From contig CAZUGQ010000012.1 of assembly GCA_964620125.1 (NCBI GenBank), positions 1 to 64,000 on the forward strand: a stretch of DNA of 64,000 nt, read 5' to 3'. The notes under the pieces were generated by a model. It worked only from the letters and a program-made list of their open reading frames with translations. It had not been told where the DNA came from and searched no databases. Origin of the DNA: OLB6 sp964620125 (lineage in GTDB: Bacteria; Bacteroidota; Ignavibacteria; Kapaibacteriales; Kapaibacteriaceae). A program made the translations under genes and the position numbers. Positions 44,828 to 54,400 of the stretch are shown one piece after another; the stretch's first letter is position 1; each line of letters begins with the position of its first letter.

Positions 44828-46438
44828 ATGCTCCACAATCTTAAACAACTACGCGAATCGCTTGAGCAAACCGGATTGGTAAATCTTGGTGAGTTGAATT
44901 ACAATCTCACAACTCCGGAGCTCTACGAACATGCCCTGATGTACGAAGAAGGAATCCTGAGTGAGCACGGGGCTCTGTGTGTTAATACGGTTCCATATAC
45001 AGGCCGACGTGCCAACGACAAGTTCGTGGTTGAAGAAGAGAGCAGCAAGGCCGACGTATGGTGGGGCAAGGTTAACAAACCATTTAGCGTGGAACGGTTC
45101 AACGCACTCAAGGCACGGATGTTTGCATACTTGCAGGGACGGGATGTGTACGTTCAGGACCTGATTGCAGGTGCAGATGATACCTACCGCCTGCCGGTAC
45201 GATTCGTACAGGAGATGGCCTACCACAGCTTGTTCGTGCGGAACATGTTCATTCAGCCAACGGCTGATGATCTCAAGAACTTTGTTCCGGGCTTCACGGT
45301 GATCACTGCCCCAGATTTCAAGGCAGTGCCCGAGATTGATGGAACTCTTAGTGAGTGTTTCATCATCCTTTCCTTCGAACAGAAGCTTGTACTCATCGGC
45401 GGCACGAGTTATGCCGGTGAAAACAAGAAGTCCATCTTTACGGTGCTAAACTACTTGATGCCCAAACAAGGTGTGATGAGCATGCATTGTTCTGCGAACA
45501 TCGGTAAGGACGGAGACACGGCATTGTTCTTTGGGCTTTCAGGTACCGGAAAAACAACGCTTTCAACCGATCCGGAGCGCGCACTGATTGGCGACGATGA
45601 GCACGGCTGGAGCAACGATGGTGTCTTTAACTATGAAGGAGGCTGTTATGCAAAGGTCATCAACCTCAATGCAGAAGCAGAGCCTATCATCTTCAAACTC
45701 ACCAGAACGTTCGGTACCATTCTCGAGAACGTTGAAGTAAACGAAGACACACGGGTTGTAAACCTGGATTCACAAGTTCACACGGAGAATACAAGAGCAT
45801 CCTATTCGCTCGACGTGATTCCAAACACTGCTCCCGGCAATCGCGGAGGACACCCACGGAACATTGTATTCCTAACCGCAGATGCGTTTGGGGTGATGCC
45901 ACCAATCGCACGCCTTACGCCGGAACAGGCCATGTATCACTTCCTTAGTGGGTACACGGCAAAGGTTGCTGGAACGGAAGCCGGTGTCAAGGAGCCTTCC
46001 GCCACCTTCAGCACGTGTTTCGGAGCCCCCTTCATGGTACATCATCCAAGCGTGTATGCCAACCTGCTTAGAGACAAGATCAACGAACATGGTTCGCAGG
46101 TTTGGCTTGTGAATACGGGCTGGAGTGGGGGGCCGTATGGCGTTGGTCAGCGCATGCGCATTGCGCACACGCGCGCCATGTTACGTGCTGCATTGAATGG
46201 AGAACTGGCCAATGTCGAATTCGTGAAGGATAGCTTCTTTAACCTCGACATCCCCACAACATGCCCTGGCGTTCCAAGCGAGGTTCTCAATCCCCGGAAT
46301 ACTTGGGAAGACAAGGCAGCCTACGATGCGCAGGCTGCCCACCTGTTGGATCTGTTTACCAAAAACTTCGAGCAGTTTGCCGATAGCGTTGATCCTGAAG
46401 TGAGTCAGGCAATGGGTTCAACTGCCTTGAACGTGTAG
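44828..46438 (+). CDS. pckA: Phosphoenolpyruvate carboxykinase (ATP)
   Basis: A 536-residue ATP-dependent PEPCK that interconverts oxaloacetate and PEP. Key sites are the kinase-1a P-loop GLSGTGKTTLS (near residue 236), the kinase-2 metal site IGDDEHGW, the GGTSYAGENKKSIF stretch with the catalytic lysine, and TGWSGGPYG. It is of the ATP type rather than the GTP type. The ATG at 44828 is chosen because the family starts here; an in-frame ATG at 44807 would add seven residues. It supports gluconeogenesis or, in fermenters, anaplerosis. Confidence 0.97.
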   Translation: MLHNLKQLRESLEQTGLVNLGELNYNLTTPELYEHALMYEEGILSEHGALCVNTVPYTGRRANDKFVVEEESSKADVWWGKVNKPFSVERFNALKARMFAYLQGRDVYVQDLIAGADDTYRLPVRFVQEMAYHSLFVRNMFIQPTADDLKNFVPGFTVITAPDFKAVPEIDGTLSECFIILSFEQKLVLIGGTSYAGENKKSIFTVLNYLMPKQGVMSMHCSANIGKDGDTALFFGLSGTGKTTLSTDPERALIGDDEHGWSNDGVFNYEGGCYAKVINLNAEAEPIIFKLTRTFGTILENVEVNEDTRVVNLDSQVHTENTRASYSLDVIPNTAPGNRGGHPRNIVFLTADAFGVMPPIARLTPEQAMYHFLSGYTAKVAGTEAGVKEPSATFSTCFGAPFMVHHPSVYANLLRDKINEHGSQVWLVNTGWSGGPYGVGQRMRIAHTRAMLRAALNGELANVEFVKDSFFNLDIPTTCPGVPSEVLNPRNTWEDKAAYDAQAAHLLDLFTKNFEQFADSVDPEVSQAMGSTALNV

Positions 46439-46462
46439 CCGAGTATCTAGCACTGACTACGG

Positions 46463-46708
46463 CTACTCATCCTCAAAATCGTCAAGGTCAATATCGGCAT
46501 CGTCAAGACCGGGGATGTATGCATCGTCATCCATTCCCTGAGCTTCCATGATTTCCTTTGCCTCTTCAAGATCGTCTTCGAAGACAAGGATGCGGTAGGA
46601 CTCTCCGCCTTCCGGTTGCTCAACTTTGTGATCAATGCCGGCTTCCTTGAGTTGAGATTCCAGCAGTTGTGCTTCCATCTCGTTGTTGAAGGTTGCTAGA
46701 AGGATCAT
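46463..46708 (-). CDS. DUF2007 (putative signal-transducing) protein
   Basis: An 81-residue protein matching the DUF2007 fold: LLATFNNEMEAQLLESQLKEAG is the conserved N-terminal helix region (20 residues), followed by a short core SYRILVFEDDLEEAKEIM. The C-terminal 20 residues are strongly acidic (DDADIDLDDFEDE). It is related to PII-like ferredoxin folds, function unknown. The gene starts 10 bp after the preceding secreted-protein gene and is the third gene of the ettA operon. Confidence 0.82.
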   Translation of the reverse strand: MILLATFNNEMEAQLLESQLKEAGIDHKVEQPEGGESYRILVFEDDLEEAKEIMEAQGMDDDAYIPGLDDADIDLDDFEDE

Positions 46709-46718
46709 GGAGGTACCT

Positions 46719-47318
46719 TTACTTGTTTGGCTTGCTTGCTTGCGTAGCTGTTGCCATCTCGCTGATCAGCGAGAAAATCATGTCCTGATGCGCCTGCCGC
46801 ACCTGAGAATCATCCTTCTTGAATGCCCACAAAATCACGGTATGGTCATTCACAAGAAACTGCTCCATCGGTCCACCCTGTTTGGGTTCAGGGGGCGTTT
46901 TCTTGCCAAATATCAGTTGTGAAAGGATTTCTTTTGCATTGTCGGGCAGTTTTTTTTCATACTCAAAGAAAACAATTGCCCCAGGACCATCCTTGCCATT
47001 AAAGGCCTGCCAGGCTTGTTTGCTCGGCGTACCAAATTCCTTGAGCTTGCCTGCAGGGTCTTTTTGAATGGCTGCAATTTTGGAAGAAGGACTGGAAAAT
47101 GTACTCAGCAGGTTGTTGCCCTTTGGAATCTTGTCCTTTGGTAAGGGTAGCCTGGACCACGGCAAAGGAATGGTACGCGTTAGCGGATAAAAGTTGAAGT
47201 GTTTTACGGTGCTAACAACATTCACCTTCTGTCCGGGTGCGGATTTGAATACCGGTGCCTGCGGTGTTGACGGGTTAGCTACTTGTAGTAAGGCAAGCAG
47301 AAGTGCTGCAAAGAACAT
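46719..47318 (-). CDS. Secreted protein of unknown function
   Basis: A 199-residue protein with an N-terminal hydrophobic helix (MFFAALLLALLQVA), probably a signal peptide, then a proline- and lysine-rich region and a domain ending MIFSLISEMATATQ. It contains no cysteines or recognised domain. The ATG at 47318 is the first that starts the signal peptide. It lies seven bases after ettA and ten before the DUF2007 gene, in the same operon. I do not recognise the family. Confidence 0.65.
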   Translation of the reverse strand: MFFAALLLALLQVANPSTPQAPVFKSAPGQKVNVVSTVKHFNFYPLTRTIPLPWSRLPLPKDKIPKGNNLLSTFSSPSSKIAAIQKDPAGKLKEFGTPSKQAWQAFNGKDGPGAIVFFEYEKKLPDNAKEILSQLIFGKKTPPEPKQGGPMEQFLVNDHTVILWAFKKDDSQVRQAHQDMIFSLISEMATATQASKPNK

Positions 47319-47325
47319 TGGTAGG

Positions 47326-49008
47326 TTAATCCCTCGTGAGTTTTCGATAGGTGATTCGATGTGGCCTGTCGGCATCGGTGCCTAACCGACGATGCCGATC
47401 CTCATCGTATTGCGAATAGTTGCCGTCAAACCACACCACATTGCTGTCACCTTCGAAGGCCAGGATGTGTGTGGCTATTCTATCCAGGAACCACCTGTCG
47501 TGGCTGATCACTACTGCGCAACCGGCAAAATCCATTAGTGCCTCTTCCAGAGCTCGCAGTGTGTTTACGTCCAAATCATTCGTTGGCTCGTCGAGCAGTA
47601 GTACATTGGCACCTTCCTTTAACATCTTGGCCAGATGCACACGGTTTCGCTCGCCACCGGAGAGCTGGCCAACAAGCTTCTGCTGGTCCGAACCACTAAA
47701 GTTGAACCGAGCAACGTATGCTCGTGATGCCATCTCCCGCTTACCAAGCGTAAGAATGTCATTACCGCCAGATATCTCTTCCCAAATAGATTTCTTGGGG
47801 TCGAGTGGTCGGTTCTGATCTATGTAACCAAGCACGACTGTGTCGCCAATGGTAAATGTGCCGGAATCCGGTTCAAGCTGTTTGGTAATCATCTTAAACA
47901 GTGTGGTCTTACCAGCGCCATTCGGACCGATCACACCGATGATGCCACCAGGTGGAAGAGAAAAGCTCAGGTTTTCGTACAGAATCTTGTCTCCAAACGC
48001 CTTCGAAATCCCGTTGGCTTCTATCACTACATTGCCGAGCCTTGGCCCGGGTGGGATGAAAATCTCACGTTCCTCGCTGCGCTTTACGGTTTCTTCAGCG
48101 AGCAACTTCTCGTATGCACCAATGCGTGCCTTGCTCTTGGCATGCCTCCCTTTGGGATTCATTCGTACCCATTCCAACTCTTCCTTCAGTGCTTTCTGCC
48201 GTTTGCTCTCTTGCTTCTCTTCTTGCTCCAGACGCTTCTGTTTCTGCTCCAACCACGAAGAGTAGTTGCCCTCAAATGGAATGCCATGACCATTGTCTAG
48301 TTCCAGAATCCAACCAGCTACATTGTCTAGAAAATACCTGTCGTGAGTTACCGCAATAACCGTACCCTCGTAGTCATGCAGATGCTGCTCAAGCCAGGCC
48401 ACACTTTCGGCATCAAGGTGGTTTGTGGGCTCGTCAAGCAGTAACACATCGGGCTTCTGCAAGAGCAGTCGAACCAGTGCAACACGCCGCCGTTCTCCGC
48501 CCGAGATTACACCGACCTTAGTGTCGGGCGGCGGACACCTCAAGGCGTCCATGGCCATCTCAAGCTTCGAGTCGATATCCCAGGCGTCCAGTGCTTCGAT
48601 CTTTTCCTGCAGCTTACTCTGCTTTTCCATCAGCACTTCAAAGTCGGCGTCGGGATCGGCAAACTGTTCGGAGATGGCATTGTACTCACGAAGCAGATTC
48701 ACCGTTTCTGCAGCCCCCTCCTCTACAACTTCGCGCACCGTTTTTTCAGGGTCCATCTCTGGCTCCTGATGTAGATACCCGAAGGTCACGTCCTTGTTCT
48801 TGGTAATCTGGCCTAGATAGTCTTCGTCCAAGCCGGCAATGATTTTCAAGAGGGTAGACTTGCCGGATCCGTTCAGACCCAGCACACCAATCTTCGCTCC
48901 GTAGAAAAAGCTTAAGTAGATGTCGCGCAGCACCTGGCGGTTTGGCTTGTATACCTTGCCAACACCTACCATGCTGAAGATGATTTTTTGTGGTTCGCTT
49001 ACAGGCAT
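47326..49008 (-). CDS. ettA: Energy-dependent translational throttle protein EttA (ABC-F)
   Basis: A 560-residue ABC-F ATPase. Two nucleotide-binding domains are seen: GLNGSGKST with ISGGERRRVAL and VLLLDEPTNHLD; and GPNGAGKTT with QLSGGERNRVHL and VLLLDEPTNDLD. The linker between them includes the arm EGNYSSWLEQKQKRLEQEEK. EttA binds the ribosomal E site and throttles the first elongation step at low energy. The length matches the family. The ATG at 49008 is the family start; the frame upstream to 49230 is a shadow of the divergent gene. It leads the ettA-secreted protein-DUF2007 operon, with 37 bp to the divergent PAP2 start. Confidence 0.96.
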   Translation of the reverse strand: MPVSEPQKIIFSMVGVGKVYKPNRQVLRDIYLSFFYGAKIGVLGLNGSGKSTLLKIIAGLDEDYLGQITKNKDVTFGYLHQEPEMDPEKTVREVVEEGAAETVNLLREYNAISEQFADPDADFEVLMEKQSKLQEKIEALDAWDIDSKLEMAMDALRCPPPDTKVGVISGGERRRVALVRLLLQKPDVLLLDEPTNHLDAESVAWLEQHLHDYEGTVIAVTHDRYFLDNVAGWILELDNGHGIPFEGNYSSWLEQKQKRLEQEEKQESKRQKALKEELEWVRMNPKGRHAKSKARIGAYEKLLAEETVKRSEEREIFIPPGPRLGNVVIEANGISKAFGDKILYENLSFSLPPGGIIGVIGPNGAGKTTLFKMITKQLEPDSGTFTIGDTVVLGYIDQNRPLDPKKSIWEEISGGNDILTLGKREMASRAYVARFNFSGSDQQKLVGQLSGGERNRVHLAKMLKEGANVLLLDEPTNDLDVNTLRALEEALMDFAGCAVVISHDRWFLDRIATHILAFEGDSNVVWFDGNYSQYDEDRHRRLGTDADRPHRITYRKLTRD

Positions 49009-49045
49009 AGGGGCCGAAATTACCACGATACCGATATTGCACCCC

Positions 49046-49660
49046 ATGAGGAAGGGGGCTTGGCAAGTTTTGCTTGCCGACAAACATGAACGTGCGATGG
49101 CCTTTGCCTCGCTGGCTGTTGCCATCATTGCCATTGCTATCACCAGCAAGTTCTTGCTGATCATGGAGCAACGTCCGGGCGTTGTGATTCCCGACCCGAT
49201 CCACGCCATGGTTGGACCCGTTGACCTCACCTGGCTGATTTTTTTCGTCCTCTACGGATCCCTGCTTCTGGCCTTCATCTGGCTATGGAATGAGCCGCAG
49301 TTAATCTTTCGCGGACTGCGTGCTTATGCGATTTTGTTATCGCTCCGAATGTTAGGCATCTACCTGTTACCGCTCGACGCTCCGCCAAATATGATTCCGA
49401 TGCCCGACCCCATCATCCAGGCCATCGCTTCCAACTCAGGTGAACTGTTAACGCGCGACCTGTTCTTTAGCGGGCATACGAGCTCCATGTTTCTTGCTGC
49501 TTTCATCATGCCTACAGCCGGCAGGCGCTGGCTATACATTGTTCTTGGAGCTGTTGTTGGCCTGTCGCTAATCCTGCAACACGTGCACTATTCCGTAGAC
49601 ATCATGGTGGCACCGATGGCGGCACTGTTTTCCGTGATGCTGTCTGGGCGGAAGAAATAG
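49046..49660 (+). CDS. PAP2-family (sphingomyelin-synthase-like) membrane phosphatase/transferase
   Basis: A 204-residue protein with five to six membrane segments. The C-terminal half has LFFSGHTSSMFLAAF and LQHVHYSVDIMVAP, matching the SGHT and HYxxD signatures of the PAP2_C/sphingomyelin synthase type, whose His-His-Asp triad handles a phospho-head group. It lacks the N-terminal K-x6-R-P of typical PAP2 phosphatases, which favours the PAP2_C branch. The ATG at 49046 has no clear ribosome site; AGGGGGCT lies in its codons 3-5. A serine palmitoyltransferase gene is 6.3 kb away. A role in sphingo- or phospholipid head-group exchange is inferred. Confidence 0.82.
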   Translation: MRKGAWQVLLADKHERAMAFASLAVAIIAIAITSKFLLIMEQRPGVVIPDPIHAMVGPVDLTWLIFFVLYGSLLLAFIWLWNEPQLIFRGLRAYAILLSLRMLGIYLLPLDAPPNMIPMPDPIIQAIASNSGELLTRDLFFSGHTSSMFLAAFIMPTAGRRWLYIVLGAVVGLSLILQHVHYSVDIMVAPMAALFSVMLSGRKK

Positions 49661-49685
49661 GTATTACCGAGGCCAAACCCGTTCG

Positions 49686-50375
49686 TTAAAACGACGGACG
49701 CGCTCCCTCTGTACCAAAGTCAAGCAGCACCTGTGTGTACCCATCACTGTTGGTTGTGCGCACAATCCCGTTGATGGGCACGTGTGGACTTAACCAGCAA
49801 TCTGCTTCAATTTCATCGCCAAGAATAACGATTGTTGCATGCGTTTTCGTTGTCCCGGTAAATGTTCCAGCTGGAACTGTAACAGCTCCACCACTTACTC
49901 TTTCTGACGACTGCTGTATCCATGACTTCAATGCTTCTTTATACACTCCCTTGCTCATGTCAAGAATAAAGCCAGTGATCTCCATGGGATCATTGTCGCC
50001 CGTCTTGATTCGAATCTTGCGAAAGTCTATATCATCTATCGATCCAGTTTGCATGGCTTGTTCCATTCCCTTCACTTCGAATTGCGAGATGGAAACATTG
50101 TCTTCATTCATCGTCCATGCTTCCAGAACCCAGTAATCACCATCACGGCCAACGATGCTGAGCTTGGATAGACTACGTTCTTCATCATCATCTGTGGTAC
50201 CAATCAGTACCCACTGACCAACGGCAAAAGGCATGTGTGAGATGAAGTCACCTGCGGGATACGTTGCTGATTTTGTAGCCGAAAATTTGGCGTTGATCTC
50301 AGCCTCGTAATCACTTCCAACCGCGGAACTGATGCACGAAAGCATCAGTGCAAGAACGACAACGGCACCACGCAT
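49686..50375 (-). CDS. Secreted protein of unknown function
   Basis: A 229-residue protein with a signal peptide (MRGAVVVLALMLSCISSAVGS). The mature part is acidic and beta-rich; its C-terminal half (VPAGTFTGTTKTHATIVI, then DCWLSPHVPINGIVRT) resembles the VPAGTF...WxxPxVPxxGxVK pattern of DUF3108-like FCB secreted proteins, though I cannot confirm membership. An AGGAGGT site lies four to five bases before the ATG at 50375. It lies 42 bp downstream of the ureohydrolase gene and could be co-transcribed. Function unknown. Confidence 0.7.
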   Translation of the reverse strand: MRGAVVVLALMLSCISSAVGSDYEAEINAKFSATKSATYPAGDFISHMPFAVGQWVLIGTTDDDEERSLSKLSIVGRDGDYWVLEAWTMNEDNVSISQFEVKGMEQAMQTGSIDDIDFRKIRIKTGDNDPMEITGFILDMSKGVYKEALKSWIQQSSERVSGGAVTVPAGTFTGTTKTHATIVILGDEIEADCWLSPHVPINGIVRTTNSDGYTQVLLDFGTEGARPSF

Positions 50376-50417
50376 GAATACCTCCTGGAATATTGTGCCA
50401 AACTAGCAGGCAGTTTC

Positions 50418-51416
50418 TCAACTCGCAAGATTGCGCACGCGGCGAGCGATACCAGCAAGTAAACACATGATCATGGTAGCAGCCAGCTTGCTCGTGCGAT
50501 TGTCTACGTCGAATGGTGGAGAAACTTCCACAACGTCGAAAGACGTAAGCTGAGGTCTGGCCCCAGCTTCTACAAGAAAGTCGGCAACCTCCGAAGGAGT
50601 AAAACCGTCTGACGAAGGGGCACTAACCCCTGGGGCAAATGCCGACGCAAACGCATCCATGTCTAGAGATACATGCATGGTTTCTGCTGCGGCAACTCTT
50701 GCCATGCACCTCTCCCACGCACCTTCCTTGCGGGCTTCTTCCAGCATCACTGCATGCATGCCACGGTTGAGCACGTACTCTAGGTGCGCCATCGCCACTG
50801 CATGCGGCTGCAGGCCGAACTCAACGAATGCACCTGCATGCAGCTTGCTGTGCGGAGCATCAAGAAGTTGCCGGAATGGCGATCCACTATGTGCCCGTGA
50901 ACCTGGCTGTAATGGCCGAACATCTGCGTGAGCATCAATGTTCACAACACCGAATGGTTTACCAATGGTCTCATACGCACGCAAGGTTGGCCAGGCAGAG
51001 TCATGCCCTCCACCGAGAACAATCGGTATCGCTCCACTCCGCATTAGGCCAGCAACTACATCGTGCAGCTCATCATGAATCTGCTCAAGCGTCTTGCCCT
51101 GCGTTACAAGGTTGCCAGCATCGGTAACAACAAGCCTGTCATCCTGTACTTCTGTTTGAATGGCCGACGTTGCCATTCGGTATAACATCTTCCGAATGGC
51201 GTTGGGTGCTTCGGCTGCACCTGGACGTCCGTTGTTGCGCTCTACGCCAATATGCTGCGGTACACCTACCAATACGCACACAAGCCCACGAGCACCTGCT
51301 GCGTCGGACAATGACAGGAGTAGGTCTCCCATTCGGGGATCTTCAGGATCATTGCTCTGGAACACTACGTCAGGGTGAACTGGATCCAACAGCCTGTGTA
51401 TCGATCTGGGTAGCAT
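50418..51416 (-). CDS. hutG: Ureohydrolase, probable formimidoylglutamase
   Basis: A 332-residue arginase/agmatinase-fold enzyme. The two-manganese ligands are visible in GGGHDSAW, NIDAHADVR (with the family's D-A-H-x-D) and SLDMDAFASAF. The N-terminal extension (residues 1-50) and the SGSPFRQLL segment favour formimidoylglutamase over arginase, and hutU in the same window supports the histidine-degradation reading; the fold alone cannot separate it from agmatinase. It starts three bases after the PNGase F-like gene stop. It would convert N-formimidoyl-glutamate to glutamate and formamide. Confidence 0.8.
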   Translation of the reverse strand: MLPRSIHRLLDPVHPDVVFQSNDPEDPRMGDLLLSLSDAAGARGLVCVLVGVPQHIGVERNNGRPGAAEAPNAIRKMLYRMATSAIQTEVQDDRLVVTDAGNLVTQGKTLEQIHDELHDVVAGLMRSGAIPIVLGGGHDSAWPTLRAYETIGKPFGVVNIDAHADVRPLQPGSRAHSGSPFRQLLDAPHSKLHAGAFVEFGLQPHAVAMAHLEYVLNRGMHAVMLEEARKEGAWERCMARVAAAETMHVSLDMDAFASAFAPGVSAPSSDGFTPSEVADFLVEAGARPQLTSFDVVEVSPPFDVDNRTSKLAATMIMCLLAGIARRVRNLAS

Positions 51417-51419
51417 CGC

Positions 51420-54400
51420 TCAGTATGGGACAACAAAGGGCACTGCTGCAGTTCCGCGATTCGAAGCCACAACCACATAATATGCTCCAGCCCCAAGGCG
51501 CTCCGGCAGTGGGAGTTCCAACGAGTTGGAGTCAAGTGTACCTTCGAACAACGTGCACACAACCCTTCCGATGTTGTCTATCACGGTTATGGTAACGGCG
51601 CGAAGTGTTGCATCGAATCGCTGAAGTGATACGATTCCTTGGCTGGTTACAGGATTCGGCACAATCGCCATCTGTGCATAGTGGTGCAGGTCGAACATGT
51701 CATCCACATGTGTAGCTCCAGTGTTGCCAATGGCGCGAACGATTGCAACCGGTGTACGCACGTCGTTGGAATAGACGCGTATGGTAGCAGAAGCCGTACC
51801 AACATCTTCGCGATCAAACCGCACAGTAACATGGATTGTATCGCCAGCCAGAAGAGTATCCGGCAACGACCGGTCTATACTCACAATGGAGAAGTAGTTG
51901 CGAAACGAAATGATGTTGATGCTATCAACAATCAGTGGTTGACTGTTTGCGGTTGTAATCGAAAAGGATCGTTCCAGTGGTTGTGGTGTAGCAGTATTGA
52001 AGTACAAGGTGTCTGTGCTCACAGCAACGGTTGGCTTTTCTGCTACGGAAAATTGCATCCAGGCTGTATTCCCAAAGTCGGGCTCGAAAGTTTTGATGAT
52101 GGTACCCTGGCTTTTGAATTGCAAGCTGCCAGACCCTAATTGGTTTCGTAAAAACCAGAAGTCGAGTCCATACCCTTCCTTGTTCACCAACCGGTACTCA
52201 TAACAGCCAACTTCAAGGTTGAAGGTATCGGTATACAGGGTGTTGTCTGCCAGGTTACTACCGCTGCCAATAACTTCACCATCTATCTTCCTCAACTCCC
52301 ATTCATATTGTTGAGCGGCAAAATTGTTTGTTCGAAGTGTGATCTCTAGCTCTGGATAGAAAACTGGTGCACTCCTAAACTCCGTTCGCATGCTGTTGTT
52401 GTCTTGATACTCATCTGTGGCAGATGGTTGAACTACTACCTCGAATTGGTGCACTCCTTCCGATACAGGCCACGATGGTGTGGGCAGGATAACCGTGTCT
52501 ATTTCAAGAAACTTCAGTATACCACTCCACGTTGCTGACCCACCAGGCTGCCCATCAATCGTGTATGTAAGCTGCACACTTGTAAGGGGCTGCGATCCCC
52601 TGTTCCGAATCACCACCTTCGGATGACCGCAAATTGGATTTGATCGGCTGTAGTACTCCCAACTGGTTGGTGCGAGAACGTCAACAAGTTCGGCATCGAC
52701 AGCACTGTTTGGCTGACCATATCCGATGAGCTGACCGCTTACTTCCCACCGCCCCCAGTTTTCGGATGTTGTGTCGGGTTTGATGCCATAGTCGAGAGTT
52801 ACGCTTGATTTGCCCGATGTGAATGGGGTGAGCTCAAACTCGTACAGATCGACTGGAGCACCTGGACACCATCCGGTTCTGTCAATCAACCACGTTCCGC
52901 CCTGAGGATACACTGGATTGTCTCCGCATTCCTTCCAGAGAAGCCAGCTAAAGCGTTCGGTGCCATCAACATTCAAGAAATGTGTTCGCGGGCAGAATTC
53001 TGCACAGTTGGTTGGATTATCGAAGTCGTGCCCGCTCGTTACCGTCTTAACGCGAAACGTTGATGCACGAGGATGCAAAAACACTTCTGCCGGTGCCAAG
53101 GCCGTGTTGTTGAGTACTGCGGGATAATACGCTCCGCGTTCGTACCACACTTGGTCTATCTGGTGAATGTCTCTCGCCGGAAGCCCCTTGATCATCACAA
53201 AGGTCATGTTGATGAGTTCCTGCTGGTTGCCAGCACTGAGAGTAACGTTGTTGCGGAGCAAGGGAGCGAAGTCCGTTACATCGTATATCCACTTGAAACC
53301 ATTGGGACCAAGGTCCAGCCCGATGCCATACGGCGTGATGTATCGGCCGAGTTCGAACTGAACAATAGGACTGTAGAATGTTTGTGTTGAACGGCGGTAG
53401 GTGTACGTTGGTGGCACCCACGTGGAGTCTACCATTAGCCAGCTCTCATCAATAATCGGTATCCAGCCAGCTTGGTAGCACTGCTCAACGCCTGTTGGTT
53501 TTCCTGGGTAATCGGGATCGTCGGGGTGATAGATGCGTTGCTGAACATTGGTCGGGTACACCGTTACGTCGAGGATCTCTGGTTCCTGAAGCACATCCAC
53601 ATCGAGTCGTGTTCCAGTTGCAGCAGGTCCCATCAGGAGCCCCATAATGGGTCTTGCATTATTCACTTGTGTAAGGCAACCCAACAGTTCCAATTCAAGT
53701 CGTTCGCGGATAGGCTTGCCGTACATGGTTGCGTGATTAGCACCGCTCGACTCATCCATGAGTCGGCCATCGGCTAAGGTTTGCTCTGCAGTAAGGTATG
53801 CGATGAGATCCAGGAACTTGGGATGTTCGGATGTTATGCTCTTGTTCATCCAAGCAACGATGTCCTGAGCACTAAGCGCCGTTTTCCAGATCTGAACATC
53901 GTCAAGCATACCTGGGTACGTGCCTGCATTCCCACTGCCGATAACAAACCTGGTTATGCCGTTCATCGCAAAACTCTTTCCTGCCTCCTGCATGAACACC
54001 TGTCCATCCAGATAAATGGTCATGGTTCGTGTGGCAGCGTTTTTTACAAAAGCCCAGTGATGCCATGAACCTTCGAATTGGTTTGGAGTCGCTTGCTTCT
54101 GTATCCTGTCTGGACCATTGGCTCCGCTCCTGCCTGCATCCCAATACACGGTTCCATTACTCCACGGCAGGTGGATGTTCAATACTCGATTGCCTGCTGC
54201 ATCGAACGCTTCAACAACATTGTGATCACTTGGAAGGAGAGCGGGGAATCCATAGGCCCAGAAGGCAATGGTGATCTGTTGTGAAAGATCATTGCCTATC
54301 GTGCTAGGCAGTTCTACCCGGTCGCCACGATCAAACAGCAGGCATCGCCGTGTACCATCATCGGTGATTCCCTGAGGTGTTGCCGTCCATGCCGACAGGT

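Noticed and set aside
48746..49204. Minus-strand open frame near the start of ettA
   Set aside because: Shadow of ettA and of the divergent PAP2 gene in another frame.
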